Shown piece by piece: positions 25,501-32,541 of a stretch of 64,000 nt of DNA. The number at the start of each line of letters is the position of its first letter. Within the stretch, counting starts at the first letter, position 1. The position numbers and the translations under genes were made by a program. The notes below the pieces were generated by a model. That model made no database searches. It was not told the DNA's origin and saw only the letters and a program-made list of their open reading frames with translations. Origin of the DNA: Nocardia sp. CY41 (GTDB lineage Bacteria; Actinomycetota; Actinomycetes; Mycobacteriales; Mycobacteriaceae); assembly GCF_009829325.1 (NCBI RefSeq), contig NZ_VUOS01000020.1:1-64000 (forward strand), given 5' to 3'.

Positions 25501-26113
25501 CTCGCCGGGCGGTTACCAGCTGATCGGCCGGACGGTGCCGATCTGGTCCAGCTATCGGCAGTCCGCGCCGTTCGAAGCGGGCACGCCCTGGCTGTTCCGG
25601 TTCTTCGATCGCATCGTCTGGGAACCGGTCGGCGCGCAGCAGTTGCTCGAATACCGCGCCGCGGCCGCCGCGGGCAGGTTCGACGCCGAGGTGAGCGAGG
25701 GCAGCTTCGCGCTCGCCGACCATCTGCGGTTGCTGCGCACCGAGGCCGGTGCGATCGCCGAGTTCGAGGCCGGGCAGGCCGCCGCGTTCGAGGCGGAGAA
25801 GGACGCGTGGCGGGCGGCGGGCGAGTTCGAACGCGGCGCCGTCGCGCCCGTCGCCGCACCGATCCACGACCCGCTGGCGGGGCTGCCCGCCGACGCGACC
25901 GTCGTCACCGCGCCGATGATCGGCAATGTGTGGCGGGTGGAAGTCGAAGCCGGTCAGCGGGTCGCGGCGGGTGCGGCGGTCGCCGTCCTCGAGGCGATGA
26001 AACTCGAATTACCTGTGCACAGCCCGGCTGCGGGCACCGTGCTGAAGGTCCTGACCACGTCCGGCGCCAAGGTGGAGCCGGGAACGCCCCTAGTAGTGAT
26101 CGGAGCCGACTGA
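22502..26113 (+). CDS. uca: urea carboxylase (biotin-dependent)
   Basis: The 1203-residue enzyme carboxylates urea to allophanate using ATP, bicarbonate and biotin. Domains in order: biotin carboxylase (1 to about 450, with GGGGGIGMQACF and EMNTRLQVEHPVTE), KipA/AHS2-like carboxyltransferase part (about 456-770, starting DVLRGGTMTTVQDYPGRIG), KipI/AHS1-like part (about 798-1000, starting VRYLRGGDDNVLVEYGEMV), and a C-terminal biotinyl domain with EAMKLE (Lys1167). Length is typical. GTG start with GGGAG upstream. Allophanate hydrolase follows without a gap. Some enzymes annotated this way prefer guanidine; I cannot decide that here. Confidence 0.93.
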   Translation: MSLEFDTVLVANRGEIACRILRTARALGLKTVAVYSDADVSAAHVEMADVAVRLGPGPAAESYLRAEVVVEAALTAGAGAIHPGYGFLSENADFAGAVENAGIAFVGPTPEQLRVFGDKHTARTAARAVGVPLIPGSDLLESADHAVAEAERIGFPVMLKAVGGGGGIGMQACFGPDKVRAAYERVQRIAAANFGSAGVFLERFVARARHIEVQLFGDGHGRVVSLGTRDCSLQRRNQKVIEEAPAPGLAAELSQRLLAASRELARSVGYRSAGTVEFVYDADSGAASFLEMNTRLQVEHPVTEAVTGVDLVEWMLRLAGGDTSMVDEQPESGPAITGHAVEARVYAEDPGHDYRPSAGLITAAHFPDDVRVDTWVATGSEVSPYYDPLLAKVISTGENRADAFAALRTALAGTRIYGVQTNLPQARRAAADGRVLRTEHTTTTLAEIRPVGRRIDVLRGGTMTTVQDYPGRIGLWEVGIPPSGPMDDLSFTLANTAVGNPVGVPALECTLQGPQLRFSDTTVVCVTGAPAPVTVDGRPVAMWEPVIVAAGAVLDIGAPADTGLRTYLAVRGGIDAPLYHGSAATFTLGGFGGVTGKAVATGDVLGIASVDAGALGAPAAVPPGDRPAFTHDWQLAVGVGPQTAPAYFTDADMTRFCTHPWRVGSHANRTGIRLEGPKPAWSRTDGGEAGLHPSNLHDNPYSVGALNVSGDTPILLGPDGPSLGGFACPLTVVSAHRWRMGQLRPGDTVRFVPVDDDKAAALRASDRSRVPDLPTGSPAALRDRGVLGGIEASPDRPQVRYLRGGDDNVLVEYGEMVLDLGLRMRVHALSEALAVVRLPGILDVTPGVRSLHIHFDPEVLPHYRLLGTLAELEAELPATTDLVVPSRTIRLPLSFDDPSIAEAIDRYRSGVRDTAPWLPSNTEFIRRINGLDSVDDVRATVFDAEYLVLGLGDVYLGAPLAVPLDPRHRLVTTKYNPARTWTPSDAVGIGGKYLCVYGMASPGGYQLIGRTVPIWSSYRQSAPFEAGTPWLFRFFDRIVWEPVGAQQLLEYRAAAAAGRFDAEVSEGSFALADHLRLLRTEAGAIAEFEAGQAAAFEAEKDAWRAAGEFERGAVAPVAAPIHDPLAGLPADATVVTAPMIGNVWRVEVEAGQRVAAGAAVAVLEAMKLELPVHSPAAGTVLKVLTTSGAKVEPGTPLVVIGAD

Positions 26114-27841
26114 ATGCCCCCAGGCGTCCTAGGCAACATCGCAGCCGACCCCGTCGCACGCGTCGCGGCCGCCTATCGGCGAATCGCCGAAGTCGATCGG
26201 CCGGAGGTGTGGATCACCCTGCGACCCGAGTCCGAAGTCGCCGCCGAGGCAGCCACGCTCGCACGGCGGCTCGCCGACGGAGAGACCCTGCCGCTGGCCG
26301 GAGTGCTGGTGGCGGTGAAGGACAACATCGATGTGGCGGGCCTGCCGACCACCGCGGCCTGCCCGGAGTTCGCTTATCAGCCGGAAGCGACCGCGGCGGC
26401 GGTCGAGCGATTGGTCGCGGCGGGCGCGCTGGTGCTTGGCAAGACGAACTTGGACCAGTTCGCCACCGGGCTGGTCGGGACACGCAGCCCGTATGGCGCG
26501 GTGCGCAACGCCCTCGATCCGGAGTTGGTGTCGGGCGGGTCGAGTTCCGGTTCCGCCGTGGCGGTGGCGCTCGGCGTCGCGGACATCGGAATCGGCACCG
26601 ACACAGCGGGTTCCGGCCGCGTGCCCGCGGCATTGCACGGGATCGTCGGCCTCAAGGCCACCTTGGGCGTGATCCCGGCGCACGGAACCGTCCCCGCCTG
26701 CGCGGATTACGACGCCGTGACGGTCTTCGCCGCCGACCTCGATTCGGCGGTCTCAGCGGCCGCGGTGATGGCGGGCCCGGAGCCGCGCGACCCGCGCAGC
26801 CGGGTCTGGCCCGCCGACGTGCGGCTGGCCGCCCCGCTCGCGCCGCGCATCGCGGTGCCACGCCCGGAGGACCTGGGCCCGCTCAGCGAGCCGTATCGAG
26901 AGGCGTTCGCGCGCACCGTCGCCGGTGTCGCCGAAACCGGCGCGAAAACCGAGGAAATCGACGTCTCCGTCCTACTCGACGCCGCACGGCTGCTCTACGA
27001 CGGCGCAATCGTCGCCGAACGCCATGCCGCGGTGGGCACGTTCCTGGACACCGCTCCAGCGGGCGCCGATCCGACGGTCGCCGCCATCATCGGGGCGGCG
27101 CGGGAGAAGTCCGGCTCCGCGTTCGCCGCCGATCTGGACATGCTGACCCGCGCGAAGGCAGCGGCCGCCGACCTGCTGCGCGGTTTCGACGCACTGCTGC
27201 TGCCGACCACCACCGAGCATCCGAGCATCGCCGCGGTGCAGGCCGATCCGATCGGCATCAACCGGCGGATGGGCACGTACACCAACTTCTGCAATCTGCT
27301 GGACATGGCCGCCGTCGCCATCCCGGGCGCACCCACCACCGACGGCGCTCCGTTCGGGGTCATGCTGGTCACCCCGGCATTCGCCGATCAGGTGGCCGTC
27401 GACATCGCCGCCCGCCTGCTCGGCCTGGTGAACGCGCCGCTGCTCGTCGACCAGGGTGTCGACCTGGCGGTCTTCGGAGCGCACCTGCGCGGGCAGCCTT
27501 TGCACTGGCAGCTGGAACACCTCGGCGCCCGCTTCCTGGGCACGGTGCGCACCACCGACGCCTACCGTCTGACCGCGCTCGACACCACCCCGCCCAAGCC
27601 GGGACTGGTGCGGCACGGACCGGGCCGCGGCGCTCCGATCGAGGGTGAGCTGTTCCGGGTCTCCGCGGCCGGCTTGGGCGTCTTCCTCGCCGAGCTCCCC
27701 GCTCCTATGGCCCTGACCAGCATCGAACTCGCCGACGGGCGCGACGTCGTCGGATTCACCTGCACCCACGATGCCGCGGCGACCGCCACCGACATCACCC
27801 ATCACGCGAGCTGGCGGACGTACCTGCGGCATCGTTCGTAG
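26114..27841 (+). CDS. atzF: allophanate hydrolase
   Basis: The 575-residue enzyme hydrolyses allophanate to ammonia and CO2, completing ATP-dependent urea degradation. The amidase-signature triad is intact: Lys69 in VAVKDNID, the cis-Ser in SGGSSSGSAV (about 144-146) and nucleophile Ser168 in TDTAGSGR. The C-terminal domain (about 450-575, with HGPGRGAPIEGELFRV) is the one specific to AtzF/DUR1-type allophanate hydrolases. Its ATG directly follows the TGA of urea carboxylase, so both are one transcript. A strong terminator follows. Confidence 0.93.
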   Translation: MPPGVLGNIAADPVARVAAAYRRIAEVDRPEVWITLRPESEVAAEAATLARRLADGETLPLAGVLVAVKDNIDVAGLPTTAACPEFAYQPEATAAAVERLVAAGALVLGKTNLDQFATGLVGTRSPYGAVRNALDPELVSGGSSSGSAVAVALGVADIGIGTDTAGSGRVPAALHGIVGLKATLGVIPAHGTVPACADYDAVTVFAADLDSAVSAAAVMAGPEPRDPRSRVWPADVRLAAPLAPRIAVPRPEDLGPLSEPYREAFARTVAGVAETGAKTEEIDVSVLLDAARLLYDGAIVAERHAAVGTFLDTAPAGADPTVAAIIGAAREKSGSAFAADLDMLTRAKAAAADLLRGFDALLLPTTTEHPSIAAVQADPIGINRRMGTYTNFCNLLDMAAVAIPGAPTTDGAPFGVMLVTPAFADQVAVDIAARLLGLVNAPLLVDQGVDLAVFGAHLRGQPLHWQLEHLGARFLGTVRTTDAYRLTALDTTPPKPGLVRHGPGRGAPIEGELFRVSAAGLGVFLAELPAPMALTSIELADGRDVVGFTCTHDAAATATDITHHASWRTYLRHRS

Positions 27842-27857
27842 CTCCCGCTTCGCACCG

Positions 27858-27898
27858 ATGGCCCATGGCCGCGAGGGTTCCTCGCCGCCATGGGCCAT
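27858..27898 (+). terminator. terminator of the urea carboxylase operon
   Basis: ATGGCCCATGGC pairs with GCCATGGGCCAT, and the stem continues through GCGAGG/CCTCGC with one mismatch and a three-base loop. It begins 17 bases after the stop codon and ends in TTCTCG. Confidence 0.8.
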
Positions 27899-27914
27899 TC
27901 TCGTCTCCAGCACT

Positions 27915-27971
27915 TTAGACATTTGTGCTAGACATCCGTACCACGCTGTGTTAGACATATGTCTAAGACAT
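27915..27971. promoter_or_regulatory. tandem TetR-type operator array (AGACAT repeats)
   Basis: Two 21-bp copies, 27915-27935 and 27951-27971, begin TTAGACAT and end AGACAT with identical internal spacing of 13 bases; the copies are 36 bases apart. The second contains the perfect 16-bp palindrome TTAGACATATGTCTAA. They lie just upstream of the monooxygenase gene. The nearby TetR is the likely binder; a related inverted pair occurs upstream of the P450. Confidence 0.6.
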
Positions 27972-28002
27972 TTGGTCAAACCCAGTGGGAGTCGAGGAAG
28001 TC

Positions 28003-29235
28003 ATGAGCCCCAAGTCCGCAAGCAGCCAGCTCCGCGTGCTCGTCGCCGGCGGCGGCATCGGCGGCAATGCCGTTGCCCTGCAACTGCTCCGGTCCGGCAT
28101 CCGGGCCACCGTGGTGGAGCGCGCGGCGGCGCCGCGCCCCGGCGGGCAGGCAGTCGACCTACGCGGACCCAGCCGCGAGGTGGCCGAGCGGATGGGCATG
28201 ATGCCGGGCATCCGGCAGTACCAGCTCGACGAGCGCGGCATGAAGTACGTCGACGACGCGGGCCGCGAAATCCTCCGCATGCCCGCCGACCTCTTCGACG
28301 GCAAGGGCGCGGTCGCCGAAATCGAGATCACCCGGGGCGATCTCAACCAGGTGCTGCTCGATCTGCTCGCCGCCGAGGGCGGTGTCGATTACCGGTACGG
28401 GGAATGGATCACCGAGATCCGCCAGGACGACGCCGGCGTCGACGTCACCTTCGCCTCCGGTACGGCAGAGCGATTCGACCTCGTGATCGGCGCGGATGGT
28501 CTGCATTCCGCCACGCGCCGGATGGCGTTCGGGCCGGAGGAACAGTTCGCGACGTATCTGGGCGGCTACATGTCGTTTTTCACGCTGGAGCGACCGGAAG
28601 ACCTGGAGCGGCACTGGTTCACGATGCACTCCCTGGTCGGAGCGACCGGGCTGGGCATGCGTCCGGATGCGGACCCGGCCACCTGCAAGGCGCTCGTGGT
28701 GATCCGCGCGGCGGCGGATCCCGCGCTGCGCCGGGATGTCTCGGCACAGCAGCAGTTCATCCGCGACCGGCTGGCCGGCGGCGGCTGGGAATCCGCCCGC
28801 ATCGCGGCGGCGATGTCCCAGGCGCCGGACTTCTATTTCGACGAGCTGGCTCGGATCGACATGCCGAGCTGGGTCCAGGGCCGGGTGGTCCTGCTCGGCG
28901 ACGCGGGGTACTGCGGTTCACCGCTCACCGGGCAGGGAACCGCGATGGCACTGGTGGGCGCGTACGTCCTCGCCGGTGAACTCACCGCGCAGGCCGACAA
29001 CCTCGGAACAGCCCTGGCTCGTTACGAAGAGGTGCTGCGACCCTTCGTGAAGACGGCCCAGCAGTTGCAGCCCGGCGGCCTGAGCGCCATGACGCCGAAG
29101 TCCCGCTTCGGCATTCGCGCGGGCCACGCCCTCAGCAAGGTGATGATGTCGAAGGCGATGCGACCGGTGATGATGCGGATGTTGAGCAAGACGGAGACCT
29201 ACGACCTGCCCGACTATTCGGCGGCGACCGTCTGA
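28003..29235 (+). CDS. FAD-dependent aromatic monooxygenase-like oxidoreductase
   Basis: The 410-residue flavoprotein has the FAD-binding GGGIGGNAVALQLLRSGI near the N-terminus, the DG motif VIGADGLHSATR (about 155-166) and a late FAD motif GDAGYCGSPLTGQGTAMALV. This is the p-hydroxybenzoate hydroxylase/TetX superfamily, which hydroxylates aromatic or polyketide-like substrates and sometimes inactivates antibiotics such as rifampicin or tetracycline. I favour ATG at 28003 because GAGGAAG is just upstream; GTG at 27985 is an alternative. The operator array upstream suggests induction by a small molecule. Confidence 0.82.
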   Translation: MSPKSASSQLRVLVAGGGIGGNAVALQLLRSGIRATVVERAAAPRPGGQAVDLRGPSREVAERMGMMPGIRQYQLDERGMKYVDDAGREILRMPADLFDGKGAVAEIEITRGDLNQVLLDLLAAEGGVDYRYGEWITEIRQDDAGVDVTFASGTAERFDLVIGADGLHSATRRMAFGPEEQFATYLGGYMSFFTLERPEDLERHWFTMHSLVGATGLGMRPDADPATCKALVVIRAAADPALRRDVSAQQQFIRDRLAGGGWESARIAAAMSQAPDFYFDELARIDMPSWVQGRVVLLGDAGYCGSPLTGQGTAMALVGAYVLAGELTAQADNLGTALARYEEVLRPFVKTAQQLQPGGLSAMTPKSRFGIRAGHALSKVMMSKAMRPVMMRMLSKTETYDLPDYSAATV

Positions 29236-29301
29236 GCCGTCCGCCGTCGGCTCGCGCCGCGATCGGAGTTCCGCGCGGCTCCGGTCGACGGCGTGCCGGA
29301 A

Positions 29302-29892
29302 TCAGCCGATCACGGTTCGGTCATCGAGCAGGAATGGAAGCACGAAGTCCCGCAGCATCGCTCGTTCTTCGCCCTCGCCGCCGCCGGGCAACGTCAGCAA
29401 CGACACCATCGCCCGCACCACCCATCGACCGACGCGCTCGGCCGCGAGGACGGGCAGCCCGGGGCGGAATCCGGCGACGAAGTCCGTGGCGAGCGCATCG
29501 ACCACACCCGCCGAATTCGCCAGTTCGGCGACGATGCCCGCGTTGGACGGCTCGAACCAGACCGCCAGATGCGGCGTTTTCCGCACCTCCGCGAGCAGCG
29601 CGGTCAGTGTGTCGAGCAACTGCTCCCCCGGCTCCGCGCTCGTAGGCGCCCCCCGATCCCGCCAGACGCGCTCGATCAGCTGCCGCGCCTCCCGTCCCGC
29701 GAAGGCCACGTAGAGCGCCTGCCGATTCTCGAAGTAGCGATACAGCGTCGCCCTGGAACAGCCTGCGACGTCGGCGACTTCGGCCATGCCGACCCCGCTG
29801 ACGCCCTTGTCGATGAACAGCGCGCGCACCGCGTCGAGGATGCGCTCACCGGCCAACTCGGCGCGGCCGTCGGCCAGCCAATCGCCACTCAT
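29302..29892 (-). CDS. TetR/AcrR-family repressor
   Basis: The 196-residue protein has an N-terminal TetR helix-turn-helix (RILDAVRALFIDKGVSGVGM, then AEVADVAGCSRATLYRYFENRQALY) and a C-terminal ligand-binding domain. It is downstream of the P450 gene on the same strand with a 48-bp gap and is convergent with the monooxygenase. The AGACAT-type operator upstream of the monooxygenase and the AGACA/TGTCT pair upstream of the P450 suggest it controls both, which is inference. Confidence 0.85.
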   Translation of the reverse strand: MSGDWLADGRAELAGERILDAVRALFIDKGVSGVGMAEVADVAGCSRATLYRYFENRQALYVAFAGREARQLIERVWRDRGAPTSAEPGEQLLDTLTALLAEVRKTPHLAVWFEPSNAGIVAELANSAGVVDALATDFVAGFRPGLPVLAAERVGRWVVRAMVSLLTLPGGGEGEERAMLRDFVLPFLLDDRTVIG

Positions 29893-29940
29893 GCCATGTC
29901 CTCTCTACCGCACGCGCCGCACACCGCCCGACCTGGCCAC

Positions 29941-31167
29941 TCAGCTCCTGCACCGGAACGGCACAGTAGTCGGCCTGCGAACGTACGGCCCGTTCGCGTA
30001 CTCGACCGCGTCGATGTCGACCACGTACTCGGGAAACCGGTCGAGCAACTCCTCGAGCGCGACCCGGGCCTGCATCCGCGCGGCCGCCGCGCCCAGACAG
30101 TGGTGCGGCCCGTGCCCGAAGGTCAGGATCCGCTGCGGATTCCGCTCGATGTCCAGCTCGGCGGCGTCGGCGCCGAACGCCCGTTCGTCCCGGTTGGCGG
30201 ATCCGAACACCAGCAGCACCTTCCGCCCGGCGGGCACGGTCTTCCCGGCCAGTTCGACATCGCGCGTCGCGGTCCGCGCCAATCCCTGCACCGGCGAGGT
30301 GAGGCGGGCGAATTCCTCCACCGCGCCGCGGATCCGGTCCGGTTCCGCGGCGAGCGCGGCGCGCTGGTCCGGGTGCTGTTGCAGCAGTTGCACCGCGCCG
30401 CCCAACAGGCCCGTCGTGGTGTCGTTGCCGCCCGCGACCATGGTCCAGGTGTAGGCGAGAATCTGGACCAGCCCCCGCACGTCCGTATCGTCGGCCGCCA
30501 TGCCGGCCTGGACCAGCAGGGACACCGTATCGTCGCCGGGATCGCTGCGCCTGCGTTTGATCAGGTCCGCGAAGTACCCCATCATCTCCGCTGACGCCGC
30601 CTGCGCCTTGGTGTTCGTCCGATCGATGCTGCCCGCGACGACGGCGTCGGTCCAGCCGTCGAACCGAGCCCGGTCCCGCTCCGGAACCCCCAGGTAGTGC
30701 GCCACCACCATGCTCGGCAGCGGTTTGAACAGCTGCGCGACGATGTCACCGCCGCCCTGGGCGGCGATGTCGTCGAGCCGGTCGCGCACGAACCGGCGGA
30801 CCACCGGTTCCACGTCCTCGACCTGGCGCGGGGTGAACCCGCGCGCGACCAGCCTGCGAAAGTCGGTGTGCTGCGGGGGATCCTGCATCACCAGCGGGGG
30901 GTTGTCGGTCAAGCCGAGTTCGTCGAGTTCGCCGTATTCCACCGTCAGCCCGTCGCGCGAGGAATACGTTTCGCTGTCCCGCGCCGCGGCGTAGACGTGC
31001 TCGTGCCGAGTGAGTACCCAGTAGTCGTTCTCCGGACGGACGTCCGGCACCACGTGCGCCACCGGGTCGTGCTCGCGCAGCGCCGCGTACATATCCCACG
31101 GCGACGCCCAGGTGGGGCCGGAACGGAGTTGGAAGACCGGAGCCGCCCGATACGCAACGTTCACCAT
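29941..31167 (-). CDS. cytochrome P450
   Basis: The 408-residue enzyme is a bacterial class I P450: I-helix AGGNDTTTGLLGG, ExxR in EEFARL, and heme-ligand loop FGHGPHHCLGAAAARMQ with the cysteine thiolate. The sequence GFTPRQVEDVEPVVRRFVRDR is typical of CYP families of mycolata acting on sterols, terpenes or xenobiotics. ATG at 31167 is chosen because an inverted repeat overlaps the alternative ATG at 31191 and no ribosome site supports either. No ferredoxin gene is adjacent, so redox partners are elsewhere. The TetR gene follows in the same orientation. Confidence 0.88.
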   Translation of the reverse strand: MVNVAYRAAPVFQLRSGPTWASPWDMYAALREHDPVAHVVPDVRPENDYWVLTRHEHVYAAARDSETYSSRDGLTVEYGELDELGLTDNPPLVMQDPPQHTDFRRLVARGFTPRQVEDVEPVVRRFVRDRLDDIAAQGGGDIVAQLFKPLPSMVVAHYLGVPERDRARFDGWTDAVVAGSIDRTNTKAQAASAEMMGYFADLIKRRRSDPGDDTVSLLVQAGMAADDTDVRGLVQILAYTWTMVAGGNDTTTGLLGGAVQLLQQHPDQRAALAAEPDRIRGAVEEFARLTSPVQGLARTATRDVELAGKTVPAGRKVLLVFGSANRDERAFGADAAELDIERNPQRILTFGHGPHHCLGAAAARMQARVALEELLDRFPEYVVDIDAVEYANGPYVRRPTTVPFRCRS

Positions 31168-31178
31168 GTATCGACGGT

Positions 31179-31202
31179 AAGACAAAACCATTCAACTGTC
31201 TA
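31179..31202. promoter_or_regulatory. inverted AGACA/TGTCT pair upstream of P450
   Basis: AAGACA (31179-31184) and TGTCTA (31197-31202) form an inverted pair separated by 12 bases, 12 to 35 bases before the chosen P450 start. The half-sites match those in the array at 27915-27971, which suggests the same regulator. Confidence 0.4.
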
Positions 31203-31372
31203 GAACACGTTTCACATCGGCGGGCCGATCACCCCCACGACCGGCCCAGCCACACCATCCCGTCTCGGATTCGGCGCCGCCCACCTGTCGGTTACCTTCG
31301 GCAGCGGCAACAACACTTGGTTGCCGGTCAGCTCCAGGAAGAGCCTGCGCGAGCGACCGCGCCGCGTTCCGC

Positions 31373-31455
31373 GTCCGCCGGGCCGGCCACCCCTCGTAGA
31401 CCGGCCCGGCGGACACCACCCCCGCGGTCCGACCTGTCACCCCTCGAGACAGGTC
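31373..31455 (+). ncRNA. candidate structured RNA: twin hairpins with identical C-rich loops
   Basis: Hairpin 1 has a perfect 14-bp stem (31373-31386 with 31401-31414) and loop CCACCCCTCGTAGA. Hairpin 2 has a perfect 8-bp stem (31431-31438 with 31448-31455) and loop ACCCCTCGA. Both loops present ACCCCTCG. Two consecutive stem-loops with C-rich loops are the hallmark of the actinobacterial 6C small RNA; here the C run is interrupted by T, so the match is partial. No protein gene covers the region 31203-31620, and a short GCACC-TTC-GGTGC hairpin follows at about 31465. Transcription is not shown by sequence. Confidence 0.4.
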
Positions 31456-31665
31456 GTTCCTCGGTTCGCACCTTCGGTGCTGGGCTTGTCCCTCCCGTGC
31501 GTCAAACAATGCAGGCTCGGGCTTGGGGCGGACTTAAGAACACCTTGCAAGATCAAAAACGCAGGTGAGCGCGGCTTTATCGAGTAGTGCCCGGCCAGCT
31601 CCTACCGCCCGGCCGCCGATCGCGGGATGATGGTGATGAGTGCGCCAACGAGATCGGGAGCGACG

Positions 31666-31725
31666 ATGGAAACCGTGGTGGTCTGGATTCTGGCCAGCCT
31701 GCTGTATTGGTGGGGCCTGCTGTAG
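31666..31725 (+). CDS. possible 19-residue membrane microprotein
   Basis: ATG at 31666 is preceded by GGGAG five bases upstream and opens METVVVWILASLLYWWGLL before TAG. The whole peptide after Glu2 is a hydrophobic helix with an aromatic YWW cluster, like known small membrane proteins. An in-frame ATG at 31630 would add 12 polar residues. It lies alone in the gap before the VOC gene. Chance cannot be excluded for so short a frame. Confidence 0.3.
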   Translation: METVVVWILASLLYWWGLL

Positions 31726-32036
31726 GTGTCCGAACCTGGCCGACCGACCCGGCCAGGTCTACTACGGCACGTCGTTCAGCCTTCGCGATCCCGGCGCATC
31801 CGGCTGCGAACGGATCGCAACACATACTCCGCGCGGGAATTCGCGCGTGCCCATGGGCGCGTCCGGCGGCACCCGACTCGCCCCGTGCGCTGTGCGCGAC
31901 GCGGCTGTCGCCGTGACGGAATCCGTCGCATCCACCGCATCGCGTGTCGGATCCCGGCGTATGCCCCGGCAGCACGGGCCATGCCCCGGGACAACGCTCG
32001 ATACTCGATTCCGGTTGGTTCCGAGAAGGAGTGCAG

Positions 32037-32432
32037 ATGCTTACTGTCCTGCCCATCAGGTACGTCGCCGATATGGAAGCGTGCCGGAAGTTCTATGCCG
32101 GACTGGGACCGGCGCTCGATCCGAATGCGAGTCTCGATGTCTGGGCGCAACTTTCGGCCGATGCGGGCGCGGTCGGGTTGCACGATTTCCGAGTGTCGAA
32201 GGGCCGCCCCGCCGGAGCGGTCGAACTCGGGTTCGCGACCGACGAGAAACTGGAAGTGGTCGCGAACCGGCTGCGCAAGCGCGGCTACGACTACGAGATC
32301 CACGACGAGGACTTCGGTCGCAGCCTGCGGGTCGTCGATCCGGACGGCGTGACACTCCAGATCCAGGAGATCGATATGACTATCGCCAAGGCCTCCGAAT
32401 CTGCCTTGGCCGTGGACACGCGCGACGAGTGA
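32037..32432 (+). CDS. VOC-superfamily (glyoxalase/bleomycin-resistance fold) protein
   Basis: The 131-residue protein starts TVLPIRYVADMEACRKFYAG and ends its domain with FGRSLRVVDPDGVTLQIQEID, the typical beta-alpha-beta-beta-beta start and end of a vicinal oxygen chelate domain. These proteins are metal-dependent lyases, dioxygenases or drug-binding proteins; metal ligands His37-like and Glu near QIQE are only partly evident. The ATG at 32037 has GAAGGAG upstream, which rules out the longer frame from 31944. Substrate unknown. Confidence 0.75.
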   Translation: MLTVLPIRYVADMEACRKFYAGLGPALDPNASLDVWAQLSADAGAVGLHDFRVSKGRPAGAVELGFATDEKLEVVANRLRKRGYDYEIHDEDFGRSLRVVDPDGVTLQIQEIDMTIAKASESALAVDTRDE

Positions 32433-32541
32433 CACTGCCGAGCTCCGTCCGATCAGCGCTGCGGGCGGCCCTTCATCGGTGGGGCAGCGCCGCGGCCCGG
32501 CTTGCCCGTCAGCTGCTCATCACCGGACAGCTGGGGGCAGG

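Larger units (their letters stand above)
31192..32036. other. 845-bp region without a conventional gene
   Basis: Between the P450 promoter and the VOC gene I see the P450 operator, the twin hairpins at 31373-31455, a possible 19-residue ORF at 31666-31725 and the VOC ribosome site near 32025. Longer open frames here overlap on both strands and resemble no family. A repeated ATGCCCCGG occurs twice near 31969-31991, just ahead of the VOC gene, and might be regulatory. Confidence 0.4.
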
